DNA of 64,000 bases from an uncultured Oscillospiraceae bacterium (GCA_944386975.1 CALXDC010000002.1:1-64000), one strand, 5' to 3'; counted from the first letter of the stretch, positions 1 to 8,439 are shown. Notes: a model not told the origin generated them from the sequence alone. A program made the numbers and translations.

Positions 1-70
1 GAGCCTATAGGCTCTGCCCGGGACATGCCCCAAGGGGGGCTTGTGCAAACCACCGGCACGGCCGGTGGTT
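1..70. repeat. Cluster of short palindromes (REP-like, unassigned)
   Basis: Bases 1-14 are a perfect palindrome (GAGCCTATAGGCTC). Bases 48-57 and 61-70 form a perfect 10-bp stem (AACCACCGGC / GCCGGTGGTT) with an ACG loop, and a weaker C/G-rich hairpin lies between them. No T-run follows, so this is not an obvious terminator. It could be a dispersed intergenic palindromic element or the end of a structured feature cut by the window edge. No second copy was noticed in this window. Confidence 0.3.
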
Positions 71-79
71 ATGATTGTA

Positions 80-123
80 AGCGAAAAGCACCTCCGCAGA
101 AGCAGACGCTTCCGCGGAGGTGC
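80..123 (-). terminator. Intrinsic terminator of ppk
   Basis: The arms 88-103 and 108-123 form a 16-bp stem with one mismatch and an AGAC loop. On the minus strand the stem is followed by TTTTCGCTT. It lies 12 bases beyond the ppk stop codon. Confidence 0.8.
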
Positions 124-134
124 TACGCCATATT

Positions 135-2249
135 TTATTTGGAGAAAAGCCCCCGTAGTCTACGGAAGACGCTCCGGCGTTCCTCCGGCTCCGGGGCGGG
201 GCCCTCCGCCTGGCGGCGCAGCGCCTGATCCATCATCAGCTGCTGGCTGTCCACAGGAGCTCCCTCCTTGGGGCAGAGGGCATAGGTACCGTCGCTCTGG
301 AGTACCCGGGCCTTCACATTGTCTGCAAAGCAGGCGTCCATGATCCGGTGGAGCTTGGCTCGCACCTCCTTGTCGTAGATGGGACAGGCCACCTCCACCC
401 GGCGGGTGGTGTTGCGGGTCATGAAATCCGCCGAGGAGATATACATCTGCTCGCTGGCCCCCTCTCCGAAGCAGTAGATCCGGCTATGCTCCAGGTACCG
501 CCCCACGATGCTGATGATCCGCAGGTTTTCCGTCTTTTCAGGAACCCCAGGCAGAATGCAGCAGATGCCCCGGACGATCATGTCGATCTTCACCCCGGCG
601 CAGGAGGCCTGCTTCAGCTTCTCAATGATATCCACATCGGTGATGGAGTTGATCTTGATGCGGATGCGGCCCTGATCCCGCTTGGCGATCTCCGCGTCGA
701 TACGCTCCATAATGGTGCTCTTCAGGGACACCGGGGCCACCAGCAGCTGCTGATAGCTGCCCTCTAAGTTGCCGATGGACATGTTCTTGAAGAACTCCGT
801 GGCGTCCTCGCCGATCCGGCGGTCTGCGGTGAGAAGAGCCACGTCGGTGTACTGCTCCGCCGTCTTCTCGTTGTAGTTGCCGGTGCCCACCTGGGTGATG
901 GTGCGGATCTCCCCGTGCTCCCGGCGGGTGATGAGGCAGATCTTGGAGTGGACCTTGTACTCCTCAAAGCCGTAGAGAACGGTGCAGCCCGCCTCCTCCA
1001 GCCGCTCGGACCAGTCGATGTTGTTCTGTTCGTCAAACCGGGCCCGCAGTTCGATGAGCACCGTCACATCCTTGCCCCGCTCCGCCGCGGCGCAGAGGTA
1101 GTCCACCAGCTTGGCCTTACTGGCCAGACGGTAGATGGTGATCTTGATGGAGATCACCGCCGGGTCCTCCGAGGCCTCCCGGATGAGGCTCAGGAAGGGG
1201 GTCATACTCTCGAAGGGATAGCTCAGCAGCCGGTCCTTCCGCATCACCTGGCGGATGATGCTCTCATTGGGATTCAGCTCTCCGTAGAGGCAGGGGGTGA
1301 AGGGGGCGTAGGTCAGGGCCCGCCGCTTCACCTCGGGGAGCTTCGCCGCCAGGGAGAAAGCGTAGCTCAGCTTCAAGGGGGCGGAGGTGACGAAGATCTG
1401 CCGGTCCGTCACCGGCAGCCGGGCCTTCAGGTAACCGGCAAAGTCGGCGCTGATGGACCGGGACAGCTCCAGCCGCACCGGCGCAAGGCGCATCCGCTGC
1501 TTCAGAGCCTTCTTCATCTTCTTGCGGAAGTCGTCGCTGTCGAAGTCGTAGGCGTCGTCCTCCGGGTTGATGTCGGCATTGCGGGTGACGCAGAAGGCCA
1601 CCTTCTCCCGTACGGCGTAGTTGGAGAAGATCTGCTCCACAAAGGCCAGCAGCACCTCCTCCATGTGGATGTACCGCAGGTCCCCGCCGGGCAGGAACAG
1701 CACCGGCGGCAGGGCGTCGGGCAGGGGAATCACCGCGAACACGTCCCGGTTCTTGTACTTCAGCCAGGCCCCCACATGGATCACCTTGTTGCGCAGGTGG
1801 GGGAAGGGGTGGTGGGTGTCCACAATCTGGGGGGAGATGATGGGGGCGATGGAGTTTTTGAAGTACTGATTGCAGAATTTCTGCTCCGGCCCCTCCAGCT
1901 CATTGTAGTGGAGGCGGCAGACCCCATGGAGCCGCAGCTGCTTCTCCAACGCGGCGCAGATGGCCTCCCGCTTGCGGTAGAGAGGCTGCACGGCGGTGTA
2001 GATGGCCTGGAGCTGCTCCTCAGGCGTCCATCCCGAGCGCTTGTCCTTGGCGTCGGCGTTTACATTGGCCAGGTCAAACAGGCTTCCTACCCGGATCATG
2101 AAAAATTCATCCAGATTGCTGGTAAAAATGGAGACAAACTTCAGCCGCTCCAGCAGCGGCACCGTCTCGTCGGTGGCCTCCGTCAGCACCCGGTCATTGA
2201 ACGCCAGCCAGGACAGCTCCCGATTTTGTGTAAACGCCTGATCATTCAC
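135..2249 (-). CDS. ppk1: Polyphosphate kinase 1
   Basis: Makes long-chain inorganic polyphosphate from ATP, reversibly. The 704-residue product has the normal PPK1 length. It shows the N-terminal region beginning NDQAFTQNRELSWLAFN, the first phospholipase-D-like lobe with EYKVHSKICLI (histidine near residue 435, the autophosphorylated position in the family) and the second catalytic histidine in RYLEHSRIYCFGEG (near residue 587). The GTG at 2249 is chosen because GAGGAGGG lies just upstream; an upstream in-frame ATG would add 34 residues rich in Pro, Gly and Arg that do not belong to the family. The gene is single, ends in its own terminator, and has a possible Pho box about 120 bases upstream. 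No exopolyphosphatase gene is nearby. Confidence 0.96.
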   Translation of the reverse strand: MNDQAFTQNRELSWLAFNDRVLTEATDETVPLLERLKFVSIFTSNLDEFFMIRVGSLFDLANVNADAKDKRSGWTPEEQLQAIYTAVQPLYRKREAICAALEKQLRLHGVCRLHYNELEGPEQKFCNQYFKNSIAPIISPQIVDTHHPFPHLRNKVIHVGAWLKYKNRDVFAVIPLPDALPPVLFLPGGDLRYIHMEEVLLAFVEQIFSNYAVREKVAFCVTRNADINPEDDAYDFDSDDFRKKMKKALKQRMRLAPVRLELSRSISADFAGYLKARLPVTDRQIFVTSAPLKLSYAFSLAAKLPEVKRRALTYAPFTPCLYGELNPNESIIRQVMRKDRLLSYPFESMTPFLSLIREASEDPAVISIKITIYRLASKAKLVDYLCAAAERGKDVTVLIELRARFDEQNNIDWSERLEEAGCTVLYGFEEYKVHSKICLITRREHGEIRTITQVGTGNYNEKTAEQYTDVALLTADRRIGEDATEFFKNMSIGNLEGSYQQLLVAPVSLKSTIMERIDAEIAKRDQGRIRIKINSITDVDIIEKLKQASCAGVKIDMIVRGICCILPGVPEKTENLRIISIVGRYLEHSRIYCFGEGASEQMYISSADFMTRNTTRRVEVACPIYDKEVRAKLHRIMDACFADNVKARVLQSDGTYALCPKEGAPVDSQQLMMDQALRRQAEGPAPEPEERRSVFRRLRGLFSK

Positions 2250-2367
2250 AGCGCTTTCCCTCCTCTTTTTTCCCGCGGCCTGAGGCCGCAGGTCCCCCCG
2301 TCCTGCCGGCGGGGCGGTCATTCTCTGACAGTTTACTCCATCCGCCGGCAAAATTCCACAGTCTCTA

Positions 2368-2384
2368 TGTTAAACCTATGTAAA
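2368..2384 (-). promoter_or_regulatory. Possible PhoP box upstream of ppk
   Basis: On the minus strand there is a TTTACA-N5-TTAACA direct repeat with 11-bp periodicity. This matches the tandem TT(A/T)ACA arrangement known for PhoP boxes of Gram-positive bacteria. Only two repeat units are clear. It lies between the aldo/keto reductase stop and ppk, about 120 bases before the ppk start. Assignment is by pattern only. Confidence 0.35.
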
Positions 2385-2395
2385 ATTCTCAAATC

Positions 2396-3418
2396 TTACA
2401 GGGGCTTTCCCGCCAGGACCTCCAGGTAATCCCGATAGTTCTCCTCCAGAAGCTTGGGGGTGTCCAGCTCATAGGGGCAGTGGGCGGAGCACTGGCCGCA
2501 GTGGATGCAGTCCTCCACCTTCTTCATAATGGCCTGGCCCTCCGGGCTGAGGTGCCCGGCGCTGGGGGACCGACGCAGCAGCAGGGACATGCGGGCGGCG
2601 GTGGCAATGTCGATCTTGGCCGGGCAGGTGGGCATACAGTAGCCGCAGCCCCGGCAGAAGCTGCCCGCCAGCTCCTTCCGGTCCTTCTCAATCACCGCCT
2701 CCAGCTCCGCCGTCATCTCCGGGGGATTGTCCACATAGCGGAGAAACTCCTCCAGCTCCGACGGCCGCTGGACCCCCCAGATGGGCAGGGTGTCGTACCT
2801 CGCCTGGAAGGCGTAGGCCGCGGCGGAGTTGGTAATGAGGCCGCCGGAGAGGGCCTTCATGGACAGAAAGCCCATATTCTTCTCTTTGCACAGGGTTACC
2901 AGCTCCGTCTCCTGAGGGCCGGAGAGGTAGTTGAAGGGGAACTGCAGGGTATCGTAGAGGCCGGAGTCGATGGCCTCCCGGGCCACGCTCAGGCGGTGGT
3001 TGGTGAGGCCGAGAAAGCGGATCTTCCCCTGGCGCCTGGCCTCCTCCATGGCCTCATACAATCCGGAGCCGTCCCCGGGCTTGGGGCAGAAGGCGGGGTT
3101 GTGGAACTGGTAGAGGTCCACATAGTCCGTCTTCATCAGAGTGAGGCTGGTGTGGAGGTCCTTCCAGAAGTCCTCCGCCGTCTTCGCCGGGGTCTTGGTG
3201 GCAATGTAGAGCTGCTGCCGCACATCGCTGAGCCCACAGCCGATCTTCTCCTCGCTGTCGGAGTAGACTCGGGCGGTGTCGAAAAAGCCGATACCGCCGT
3301 CGAAGGCCCGGCGCAGCAGGGCCGCAGCCTCCTCCTTGGTAATGCGCTGGATGGGCAGCGCCCCGAAGCCGTTCTTGTTGACGGTAATCCCCGTCCGGCC
3401 CAAAGTGACCTGTGCCAT
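2396..3418 (-). CDS. Aldo/keto reductase with C-terminal 4Fe-4S ferredoxin domain
   Basis: A 340-residue protein. Residues 1 to about 250 resemble an aldo/keto reductase TIM barrel (start MAQVTLGRTGITVNKNGFGALP, DTARVYSDSEE with the usual Asp/Tyr pair, and KTDYVDLYQFHNP). The C-terminal part carries two cysteine clusters, FCRGCGYCMPTCP and CIHCGQCSAHCPYELDTP, typical of bound 4Fe-4S centres. This fused architecture is common in anaerobic Firmicutes; substrate and electron partner are unknown. The start at 3418 is preceded by AGGAGG at a 7-base gap. It follows the hydrogenase operon on the same strand but has its own predicted promoter and is separated by a terminator. Confidence 0.9.
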   Translation of the reverse strand: MAQVTLGRTGITVNKNGFGALPIQRITKEEAAALLRRAFDGGIGFFDTARVYSDSEEKIGCGLSDVRQQLYIATKTPAKTAEDFWKDLHTSLTLMKTDYVDLYQFHNPAFCPKPGDGSGLYEAMEEARRQGKIRFLGLTNHRLSVAREAIDSGLYDTLQFPFNYLSGPQETELVTLCKEKNMGFLSMKALSGGLITNSAAAYAFQARYDTLPIWGVQRPSELEEFLRYVDNPPEMTAELEAVIEKDRKELAGSFCRGCGYCMPTCPAKIDIATAARMSLLLRRSPSAGHLSPEGQAIMKKVEDCIHCGQCSAHCPYELDTPKLLEENYRDYLEVLAGKPL

Positions 3419-3477
3419 AGCATATCCTCCTGTCAGAGCCCGATTTTGGTACAAAACGGGCAATTTCTCACAATAAT

Positions 3478-3506
3478 ATCTTACCACGGCTCACCGCCGG
3501 GGTCAA
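3478..3506 (-). promoter_or_regulatory. Promoter of the aldo/keto reductase gene
   Basis: Minus-strand -35 TTGACC (3501-3506), a 17-base spacer and -10 TAAGAT (3478-3483). The predicted start lies about 50 bases before the coding start. Confidence 0.55.
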
Positions 3507-3512
3507 CGAAAA

Positions 3513-3541
3513 CTCCGCCCGGCCGTTTTGGCCGGGCGGAG
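3513..3541 (-). terminator. Terminator of the hydrogenase operon
   Basis: A perfect 12-bp GC-rich stem (3513-3524 with 3530-3541) and a five-base loop, just beyond the hydA stop. On the minus strand it is followed by AGTTTTCG. Confidence 0.75.
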
Positions 3542-3547
3542 GGGGGA

Positions 3548-5236
3548 TCAATACTCCTGGTTGTGGAGCAGCTCGTGGGTTTTGCCCTTGAGAAGGCCCT
3601 CATACAGAGCCATCACCATGGGGTTCTCATCGGGTTTTTTGATGATGGACACGTTGTCGGCACTGTAGATACCCTTGGACCGGGCAGCCTTGGTGCGGAC
3701 GCCGGCTCGCGGCGGCTGGCCGCCGCCCATGATGCAGCCCCGGCGGCAGGCCATCACCTCGATGAGGTGGTAGTTGGCTTCGCCCCGCTTCACCTTTTCC
3801 ATGATATTCTTGGCATTGACCAGGCCGCTGACCACGCAGATGTTCAGCTTGGTGCCCTGGTAGTCAAAGCTGAACTCCTTGATAGCGTCGTCGCCGCGGA
3901 CGCCGCACTCGGCGATTTCATCCAAAGCCCGCTTGTCGTGCTCCGGAATGAGACGACGCAGCACCGCCTCCGTGACGCCGCCGGTGACGCCGAAGATCAC
4001 GCCGCCGCCGGAGCCGAAGCCGAAGGGCACGTCGCTGGCCTCCGGGTCCAGCTCGGCAAAGTCGATGCCGGAGTTTTTGATCATGCGGATCAGCTCCGTG
4101 GTGGTGATGACAATATCCGTGTCCTGCTCGCCCTTGGTGAAGCTGTTGGGCCGCTTGGCCTCCATCTTCTTGGCGGTGCAGGGCATGATGGACACCACCA
4201 CCGTCTTCTTCCCGGCCGCGTGCTTGGGATCCCGGTAATACTCCTTGATCACCGCCGACATCATCCCCTGGGGGGAGCGGCAGGTGGAGAGGTTCTCCTT
4301 GAACTCGGGGTAGTGGTCAGTGACAAACTTCACCCAGGAGGGGCAGCAGGAGGTGAGGAGGGGCAGTTTGATCCCCGCCTGAACCCGGTTGACGAACTCC
4401 GCAGACTCCTCCATGACGGTGAGGTCGGCGCTGAAGGTGGTGTCGTAGACCTCGTCAAAGCCCATGCGGTGGAGGACATTGACGATCTTGCCCATGACGC
4501 TGCGGCCCTTGTCCAGGCCGAAGGCGTCGCCCACCGCCACCCGGACGGCAGGGGCCACCTGGGCCACCACCCGCAGCTCCGGGTCCGCCAGAGCGTCCCA
4601 CACCTCGTCCATGTTGGTGTGGATGCTGATGGCGCCGGTGGGGCAGAACACCCGGCACTGGCCGCAGTTGACGCAGTCGGTTTCGGCGATGCGCTTGTCA
4701 AAGGCGGGCATGGCCATGGCGTCGGTACCCCGGTAGGCGAAGCCCAGCACGCCGACGCCCTGGAGCTCCTCACAGGCCCGGATGCAGTCGCCGCAGAGAA
4801 TGCACTTGTTGGGGTCCCGGATGATGGCGGGGGAGCTGTCGTCGATCTCCCGGATCTCCCGGGTGTTCTCAAAGCGGACCTGGGTCACCCCCAGGCGGTG
4901 GGCCAGCATCTGCAAATTGCACTCGCCGCTTTTGACGCAGGTGGTGCAGTCCCGGCAGTGGGCCGCCAGAAGAAGCTCTAAGATGAGCTTCCGGTGGCGC
5001 TTGATCCGGCCGGTGTTGGTGTAGACCACCATGCCGTCCCGCGGCTCCTCGGAGCAGGAGGCGAAGGTGTGGCCCCGGTCGTCCTCCACGGTGCACAGGC
5101 GGCAGGCGCCGAAGGTGGACACCTCGGAGTGGTAGCACAGGGTCGGTATGTCGATGCCCGCCTTCCGGATCACGGACAGTACGTTCTTTTCATCGGTAAA
5201 CTCGACCTTTCTGCCGTCGATGATCATCGTTCCCAT
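3548..5236 (-). CDS. hydA: [FeFe]-hydrogenase catalytic subunit (HydA/HndD type)
   Basis: Catalytic subunit of an NAD(P)H-linked, probably electron-bifurcating, cytoplasmic [FeFe]-hydrogenase. The 562 residues begin with a 2Fe-2S ferredoxin domain (CRLC and later Cys), then the His-containing cluster motif HCRDCTTCVKSGEC and two 4Fe-4S motifs (CILCGDCIRACE, CVNCGQCRVFCP). The H-cluster domain follows: L1 TSCCPSW (about residue 295), L2 MPCTAKKME (about 349) and L3 EVMACRRGCIMGGGQP (about 493). All H-cluster cysteines are present; L3 has RR where many family members have a residue plus Gly. The start has AGGAGG 7 bases upstream. It is the last gene of the operon, 11 bases after hydB. The maturases HydE, HydF and HydG are not in this window. 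Confidence 0.96.
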   Translation of the reverse strand: MGTMIIDGRKVEFTDEKNVLSVIRKAGIDIPTLCYHSEVSTFGACRLCTVEDDRGHTFASCSEEPRDGMVVYTNTGRIKRHRKLILELLLAAHCRDCTTCVKSGECNLQMLAHRLGVTQVRFENTREIREIDDSSPAIIRDPNKCILCGDCIRACEELQGVGVLGFAYRGTDAMAMPAFDKRIAETDCVNCGQCRVFCPTGAISIHTNMDEVWDALADPELRVVAQVAPAVRVAVGDAFGLDKGRSVMGKIVNVLHRMGFDEVYDTTFSADLTVMEESAEFVNRVQAGIKLPLLTSCCPSWVKFVTDHYPEFKENLSTCRSPQGMMSAVIKEYYRDPKHAAGKKTVVVSIMPCTAKKMEAKRPNSFTKGEQDTDIVITTTELIRMIKNSGIDFAELDPEASDVPFGFGSGGGVIFGVTGGVTEAVLRRLIPEHDKRALDEIAECGVRGDDAIKEFSFDYQGTKLNICVVSGLVNAKNIMEKVKRGEANYHLIEVMACRRGCIMGGGQPPRAGVRTKAARSKGIYSADNVSIIKKPDENPMVMALYEGLLKGKTHELLHNQEY

Positions 5237-5247
5237 TGTCGTTCCTC

Positions 5248-7140
5248 CTATGCTTCCACGTAGATGGCATCAAAGGCGCAGTTCTCCCGGCAGGCGCCGC
5301 ACTTGATGCAGAGGTCGTTGTTGATGTGATAGCACTGCTTGATCTTGCCGGTGATGGCCCCCACGGGGCAGTTCTTGGCGCACTTGCTGCAGCCCTTGCA
5401 GAAGGCGGGGTTGATGACGTAGCGGCGCATGGCCTCGCAGACCTTGGCCCGGCACTTGTGGTCCACGATGTGCTCCACATACTCGTCCCGGAAGGTCTTG
5501 AGGGTGCTGAGCACCGGCAGCGGGGCGCTCTTGCCGAGGCCGCACAACGCCATGTTCTTCACCATCTCCGCCAGCTCCTCCAGCCGGTCCAGATCCTCCA
5601 GCTCGCCCTTTCCGGCCACGATCTTCTCCAGAATCTCCAGCATCCGCTTGGTGCCCTCCCGGCAGGGAACACACTTGCCGCAGGACTCCCGCTGGGTGAA
5701 GGACATGAAGAAGCGGGCCACCTCCACCATGCAGGTGTGCTCGTCCATGACCACCAGGCCGCCGGAGCCCACGATGGCCCCGAAGCGCTTGACGGAGTCG
5801 AAGTCCAGGGGCACGTCCAGGTGCTCCTCGGTGAGACAGCCGCCGGAGGGGCCGCCGATCTGCACCGCCTTGAACTTCTCGCCGTTCTTCACGCCGCCGC
5901 CGATGTCGAAGATGATCTCCCGGAGGGTGGTGCCCATGGGCACCTCGATAAGGCCCGTGTTCTCAATGGAGCCGGTGAGGGAGAAGGTCTTGGTGCCGGG
6001 GCTTCCGGCGGTGCCGATGGAGCGGTACCACTCCGCCCCGTCCAGAACGATGCGGGGGACGTTGGCGAAGGTCTCCACGTTGTTGAGGACCGTGGGCTTC
6101 TCCCACAAGCCCTTTTCCACGGTGCGGGGAGGCTTGACCCGGGGCATGCCGCGGTTGCCTTCGATGGAGGCGGTGAGGGCGGAGCCCTCGCCGCAGACGA
6201 AGGCGCCGGCGCCCCGGTTGATGTGGAGGTGGAAGGAGAAGTCTGTGCCCAGGATGTTGTCGCCCAGAAGGCCCGCCTCCTCCAGCTCGTGGATGGCATG
6301 GGTCAGCCGGGCCACGGACATGGGATACTCGGCCCGGACGTAGATGTAACCCTCCTGGGAGGTGACGGCGTAGGCGCCCAGCATCATGCCCTCGATAAGG
6401 CGGAAGGGGTCGCCCTCCATGACGGAGCCGTCCATAAAGGCGCCGGGGTCGCCCTCGTCGCCGTTGCAGACCACGTAGCGGGTCTTCTCGCTCTGGCGGG
6501 CCACCTGCTTCCACTTCCGTCCGGCAGGGAAGCCGCCGCCGCCGCGGCCACGGAGACCGGAGCGGTCCACCACGTCCGCCACGTCCTCGGGGGTCATCTC
6601 AAAGAGAGCCTTCTCCAGGGCGGTAAAGCCGCCGGCGGCGATGTACTCCTCCAGGGACTCGGCATCCAGCTTACCGCAGTTGGCCAGGGCAATGCGGGTC
6701 TGCTTGGCGATAAAGGGAATGTCGTCGGGGGTCTGGTAGGTTTTGCCCTTTTGCTGGTACAGGAGGTGCTCCAGCACCTCATCCCCCAGGACGGACCGCT
6801 GGAAGATCTCCTCGCAGTCCTCGGGCTGGACCTTGATGTACTGAATGGTTCGGTCTCCCTTCTGGATGCGAACCAGGGGACCCAGCTCACAGATGCCTTG
6901 GCAGCCGGTCTTCTTCACACCCATGTAGGCTTCGTCGTGACCTCCGCCGCAGGGCTTGAATTCCAGGGTGACGCCGGGGGCGTCCTTGGCGATCTCCAAA
7001 AACTGCTCATAGATCTTGTTGGAGCCGGTGGCGATGCACCCGGTGCCGGAGCAGACCAGGATGCGGCATTTGCAGGAATCGATCTCCGCCCGAGCAGCGG
7101 CGCGCAGGCTCTGAAGAGCCTCTCTTGTCTCGATCTTCAT
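5248..7140 (-). CDS. hydB: NADH-binding (NuoF-like) subunit of the hydrogenase, HydB/HndC type
   Basis: The 630-residue diaphorase subunit passes electrons between NAD(P)H and the Fe-S chain. It begins with a thioredoxin-like 2Fe-2S domain (VCSGTGCIATGS, then CGGGH and CQGICE). The NuoF core has the NADH/FMN site RGRGGGGFPAGRKW (about residue 197) and the 4Fe-4S motif ESCGKCVPCREGTKRM (about 482). The C terminus has two ferredoxin clusters (CKGCSKCAKNCP and CIKCGACRENC). Length and order match HydB of bifurcating trimeric hydrogenases. The thioredoxin-like part, a separate HndB in four-subunit enzymes, is fused here. Its ATG overlaps the hydC stop (ATGA), suggesting translational coupling. 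Confidence 0.96.
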   Translation of the reverse strand: MKIETREALQSLRAAARAEIDSCKCRILVCSGTGCIATGSNKIYEQFLEIAKDAPGVTLEFKPCGGGHDEAYMGVKKTGCQGICELGPLVRIQKGDRTIQYIKVQPEDCEEIFQRSVLGDEVLEHLLYQQKGKTYQTPDDIPFIAKQTRIALANCGKLDAESLEEYIAAGGFTALEKALFEMTPEDVADVVDRSGLRGRGGGGFPAGRKWKQVARQSEKTRYVVCNGDEGDPGAFMDGSVMEGDPFRLIEGMMLGAYAVTSQEGYIYVRAEYPMSVARLTHAIHELEEAGLLGDNILGTDFSFHLHINRGAGAFVCGEGSALTASIEGNRGMPRVKPPRTVEKGLWEKPTVLNNVETFANVPRIVLDGAEWYRSIGTAGSPGTKTFSLTGSIENTGLIEVPMGTTLREIIFDIGGGVKNGEKFKAVQIGGPSGGCLTEEHLDVPLDFDSVKRFGAIVGSGGLVVMDEHTCMVEVARFFMSFTQRESCGKCVPCREGTKRMLEILEKIVAGKGELEDLDRLEELAEMVKNMALCGLGKSAPLPVLSTLKTFRDEYVEHIVDHKCRAKVCEAMRRYVINPAFCKGCSKCAKNCPVGAITGKIKQCYHINNDLCIKCGACRENCAFDAIYVEA

Positions 7141-7616
7141 TTTCCTTCACCTCGCAGTTTCTCCACTAGGGCCACAACAGACTCCGGGGTCATCCGGGGG
7201 TACACATCCTCATTGACCATCACCGTGGGGGCGAGACCGCAGGCGCCAAGGCAGGACACGGTCTCTACAGTGAACATCATATCGTCGGTGGTGTGCTTTT
7301 TCTTGCTGAGGCCCAGAGTTTTGTGGAGGGCCTCCAGGATGGGAGCGGATTTCTTCACATGGCAGGCGGTGCCGTCGCAGACCTTGATGATATATTTCCC
7401 CTTTGCCTCAAAGGAAAAGTTTTCGTAGAAGGTCGCCACACTGAAGGCCTTGGCCTCCTTGATGCCGATCTCTCCGGCCACATAGGTCAGCAGCTCACCG
7501 GGCAGATAGCGGTATTCGCCCTGGATATCCTGCATGATGGGGATCAGGGAGCTGGCCTTTCGACCGTAGTGCTCGATGATCTCATCCGCTTTGCGGTAGT
7601 ACGACTGGTCCAACAT
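7137..7616 (-). CDS. hydC: NuoE-like 2Fe-2S subunit of the hydrogenase, HydC/HndA type
   Basis: A 159-residue thioredoxin-fold 2Fe-2S subunit that works with the NuoF-like protein. The cluster ligands are CDGTACHVKKS (about residue 77) and CLGACGLAP (about residue 119); the N-terminal helical half has the usual VATFYENF segment. The ATG at 7616 has GGAGGAGG upstream. It is the first gene of hydC-hydB-hydA, read from a promoter at 7691-7719. Confidence 0.95.
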   Translation of the reverse strand: MLDQSYYRKADEIIEHYGRKASSLIPIMQDIQGEYRYLPGELLTYVAGEIGIKEAKAFSVATFYENFSFEAKGKYIIKVCDGTACHVKKSAPILEALHKTLGLSKKKHTTDDMMFTVETVSCLGACGLAPTVMVNEDVYPRMTPESVVALVEKLRGEGK

Positions 7617-7690
7617 CGTCGTTTGCCTCCTCCGTCCGTTGATCGTTTCTCACTTCCGTGCCGGCGTTCTCACCGGCTCCAGTCTTAGAG

Positions 7691-7719
7691 ATTATACCGT
7701 ATAATTCATTGACAGACAA
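7691..7719 (-). promoter_or_regulatory. Promoter of the hydCBA operon
   Basis: Minus-strand -35 TTGTCT (7714-7719), a 17-base spacer and a perfect -10 TATAAT (7691-7696). The leader would be about 68 bases. The gap 7617-7947 otherwise holds AT-rich sequence with two palindromes and the terminator of the next gene. Confidence 0.65.
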
Positions 7720-7737
7720 GTTTTTTGTGAAAAGCAG

Positions 7738-7784
7738 ATAATTTAACAAATTATTATACAAGCTAAACTTGTTATTATAAACAA
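7738..7784. promoter_or_regulatory. Candidate operators (Rex-like) upstream of hydCBA
   Basis: Two AT-rich inverted repeats lie upstream of the -35. The first, 7738-7754, has arms ATAATTT/AAATTAT around AAC. The second, 7769-7784, reads TTGTTATTATAAACAA and resembles the redox regulator Rex target (TTGTTAA-N4-TTAACAA) but is two bases shorter. A Rex site would make sense for an NADH-linked hydrogenase. This rests on pattern alone. Confidence 0.3.
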
Positions 7785-7900
7785 CGCCTTTGCAAAAAGA
7801 AAAAACTTTCCAGCGGCATCGTATAGAAAAAACCCATGTTTTTCCAAAAAATGGGGCCATCCGGCGGCAGGAGATGTCCGTCAAAACGCATAAAAACAAG

Positions 7901-7937
7901 ATTGCCCCCGCGGAGAAACTCTCTCCGCGGGGGCAAT
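7901..7937 (-). terminator. Terminator of the carbonic-anhydrase-like gene
   Basis: A perfect 16-bp stem (7901-7916 with 7922-7937) and an AACTC loop. On the minus strand it is followed by CTTGTTTTTA. It lies 10 bases past the stop codon. Confidence 0.85.
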
Positions 7938-7947
7938 GATCAGACGA

Positions 7948-8439
7948 TTATCGGTATCGGCTCTGGATGGCGACGTATTCCCGGGCGTTTTCCCGGATGG
8001 CGGCGATCTCCTCCTCCGTCAAGGCCCGCTTCACCTTGGCGGGGCTCCCCAGGACCATGGACCCCGGGGGGATCCGGGTGTTTTTGGTCACCAGGGCGCC
8101 GGCCCCCACGATGGAGTCCCGACCGATCACCGCGCCGTCCAGGACGATGGCCCCCATGCCGATGAGCACATTGTCCTCCACGGTGCAGCCGTGGAGGATG
8201 GCCCCGTGGCCCACAGTGACTCCCCGGCCCAGCACAAGGGGGAATTGATAAGAGGTGTGGAGGACAGCATTGTCCTGAATGTTGGTGTCCTCATCAATGC
8301 GGATAGGGGATACATCCCCGCGGATCACCGCATTATACCACACCGAGCACCCCCGGCCCAGGGTCACATCTCCGTTGACGGCCGCTCCCGGCAAAATCAG
8401 CACCTCCTGGGTGCTGGTGAAGAGCTGTTTGAAATCCAT
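7948..8439 (-). CDS. Gamma-carbonic-anhydrase-like hexapeptide-repeat protein
   Basis: A 163-residue left-handed beta-helix protein of the gamma-CA/YrdA/PaaY family. Hexapeptide repeats run through most of it (GDVTLGRGCSVWYNAVIRGD onward). The histidines that bind zinc in the family are visible in NAVLHTS and GHGAILHGC. The C-terminal helix is EEEIAAIRENAREYVAIQSRYR-like. Carbonic anhydrase activity is not assured; many members have unknown roles. AAGGAGGAAACACT precedes the ATG at 8439. It is a single gene with its own terminator. Confidence 0.9.
   Translation of the reverse strand: MDFKQLFTSTQEVLILPGAAVNGDVTLGRGCSVWYNAVIRGDVSPIRIDEDTNIQDNAVLHTSYQFPLVLGRGVTVGHGAILHGCTVEDNVLIGMGAIVLDGAVIGRDSIVGAGALVTKNTRIPPGSMVLGSPAKVKRALTEEEIAAIRENAREYVAIQSRYR

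Noticed and set aside
915..2429. Long open frame antisense to ppk
   Set aside because: GC-rich shadow frame; it has no ribosome site and its composition (His, Gly, Val, Leu rich) is that of reversed codons of the real gene.
2480..7428. Two very long plus-strand open frames opposite the hydrogenase operon
   Set aside because: Both are mirror frames of genes with clear cofactor motifs. No recognisable domain is present in them.
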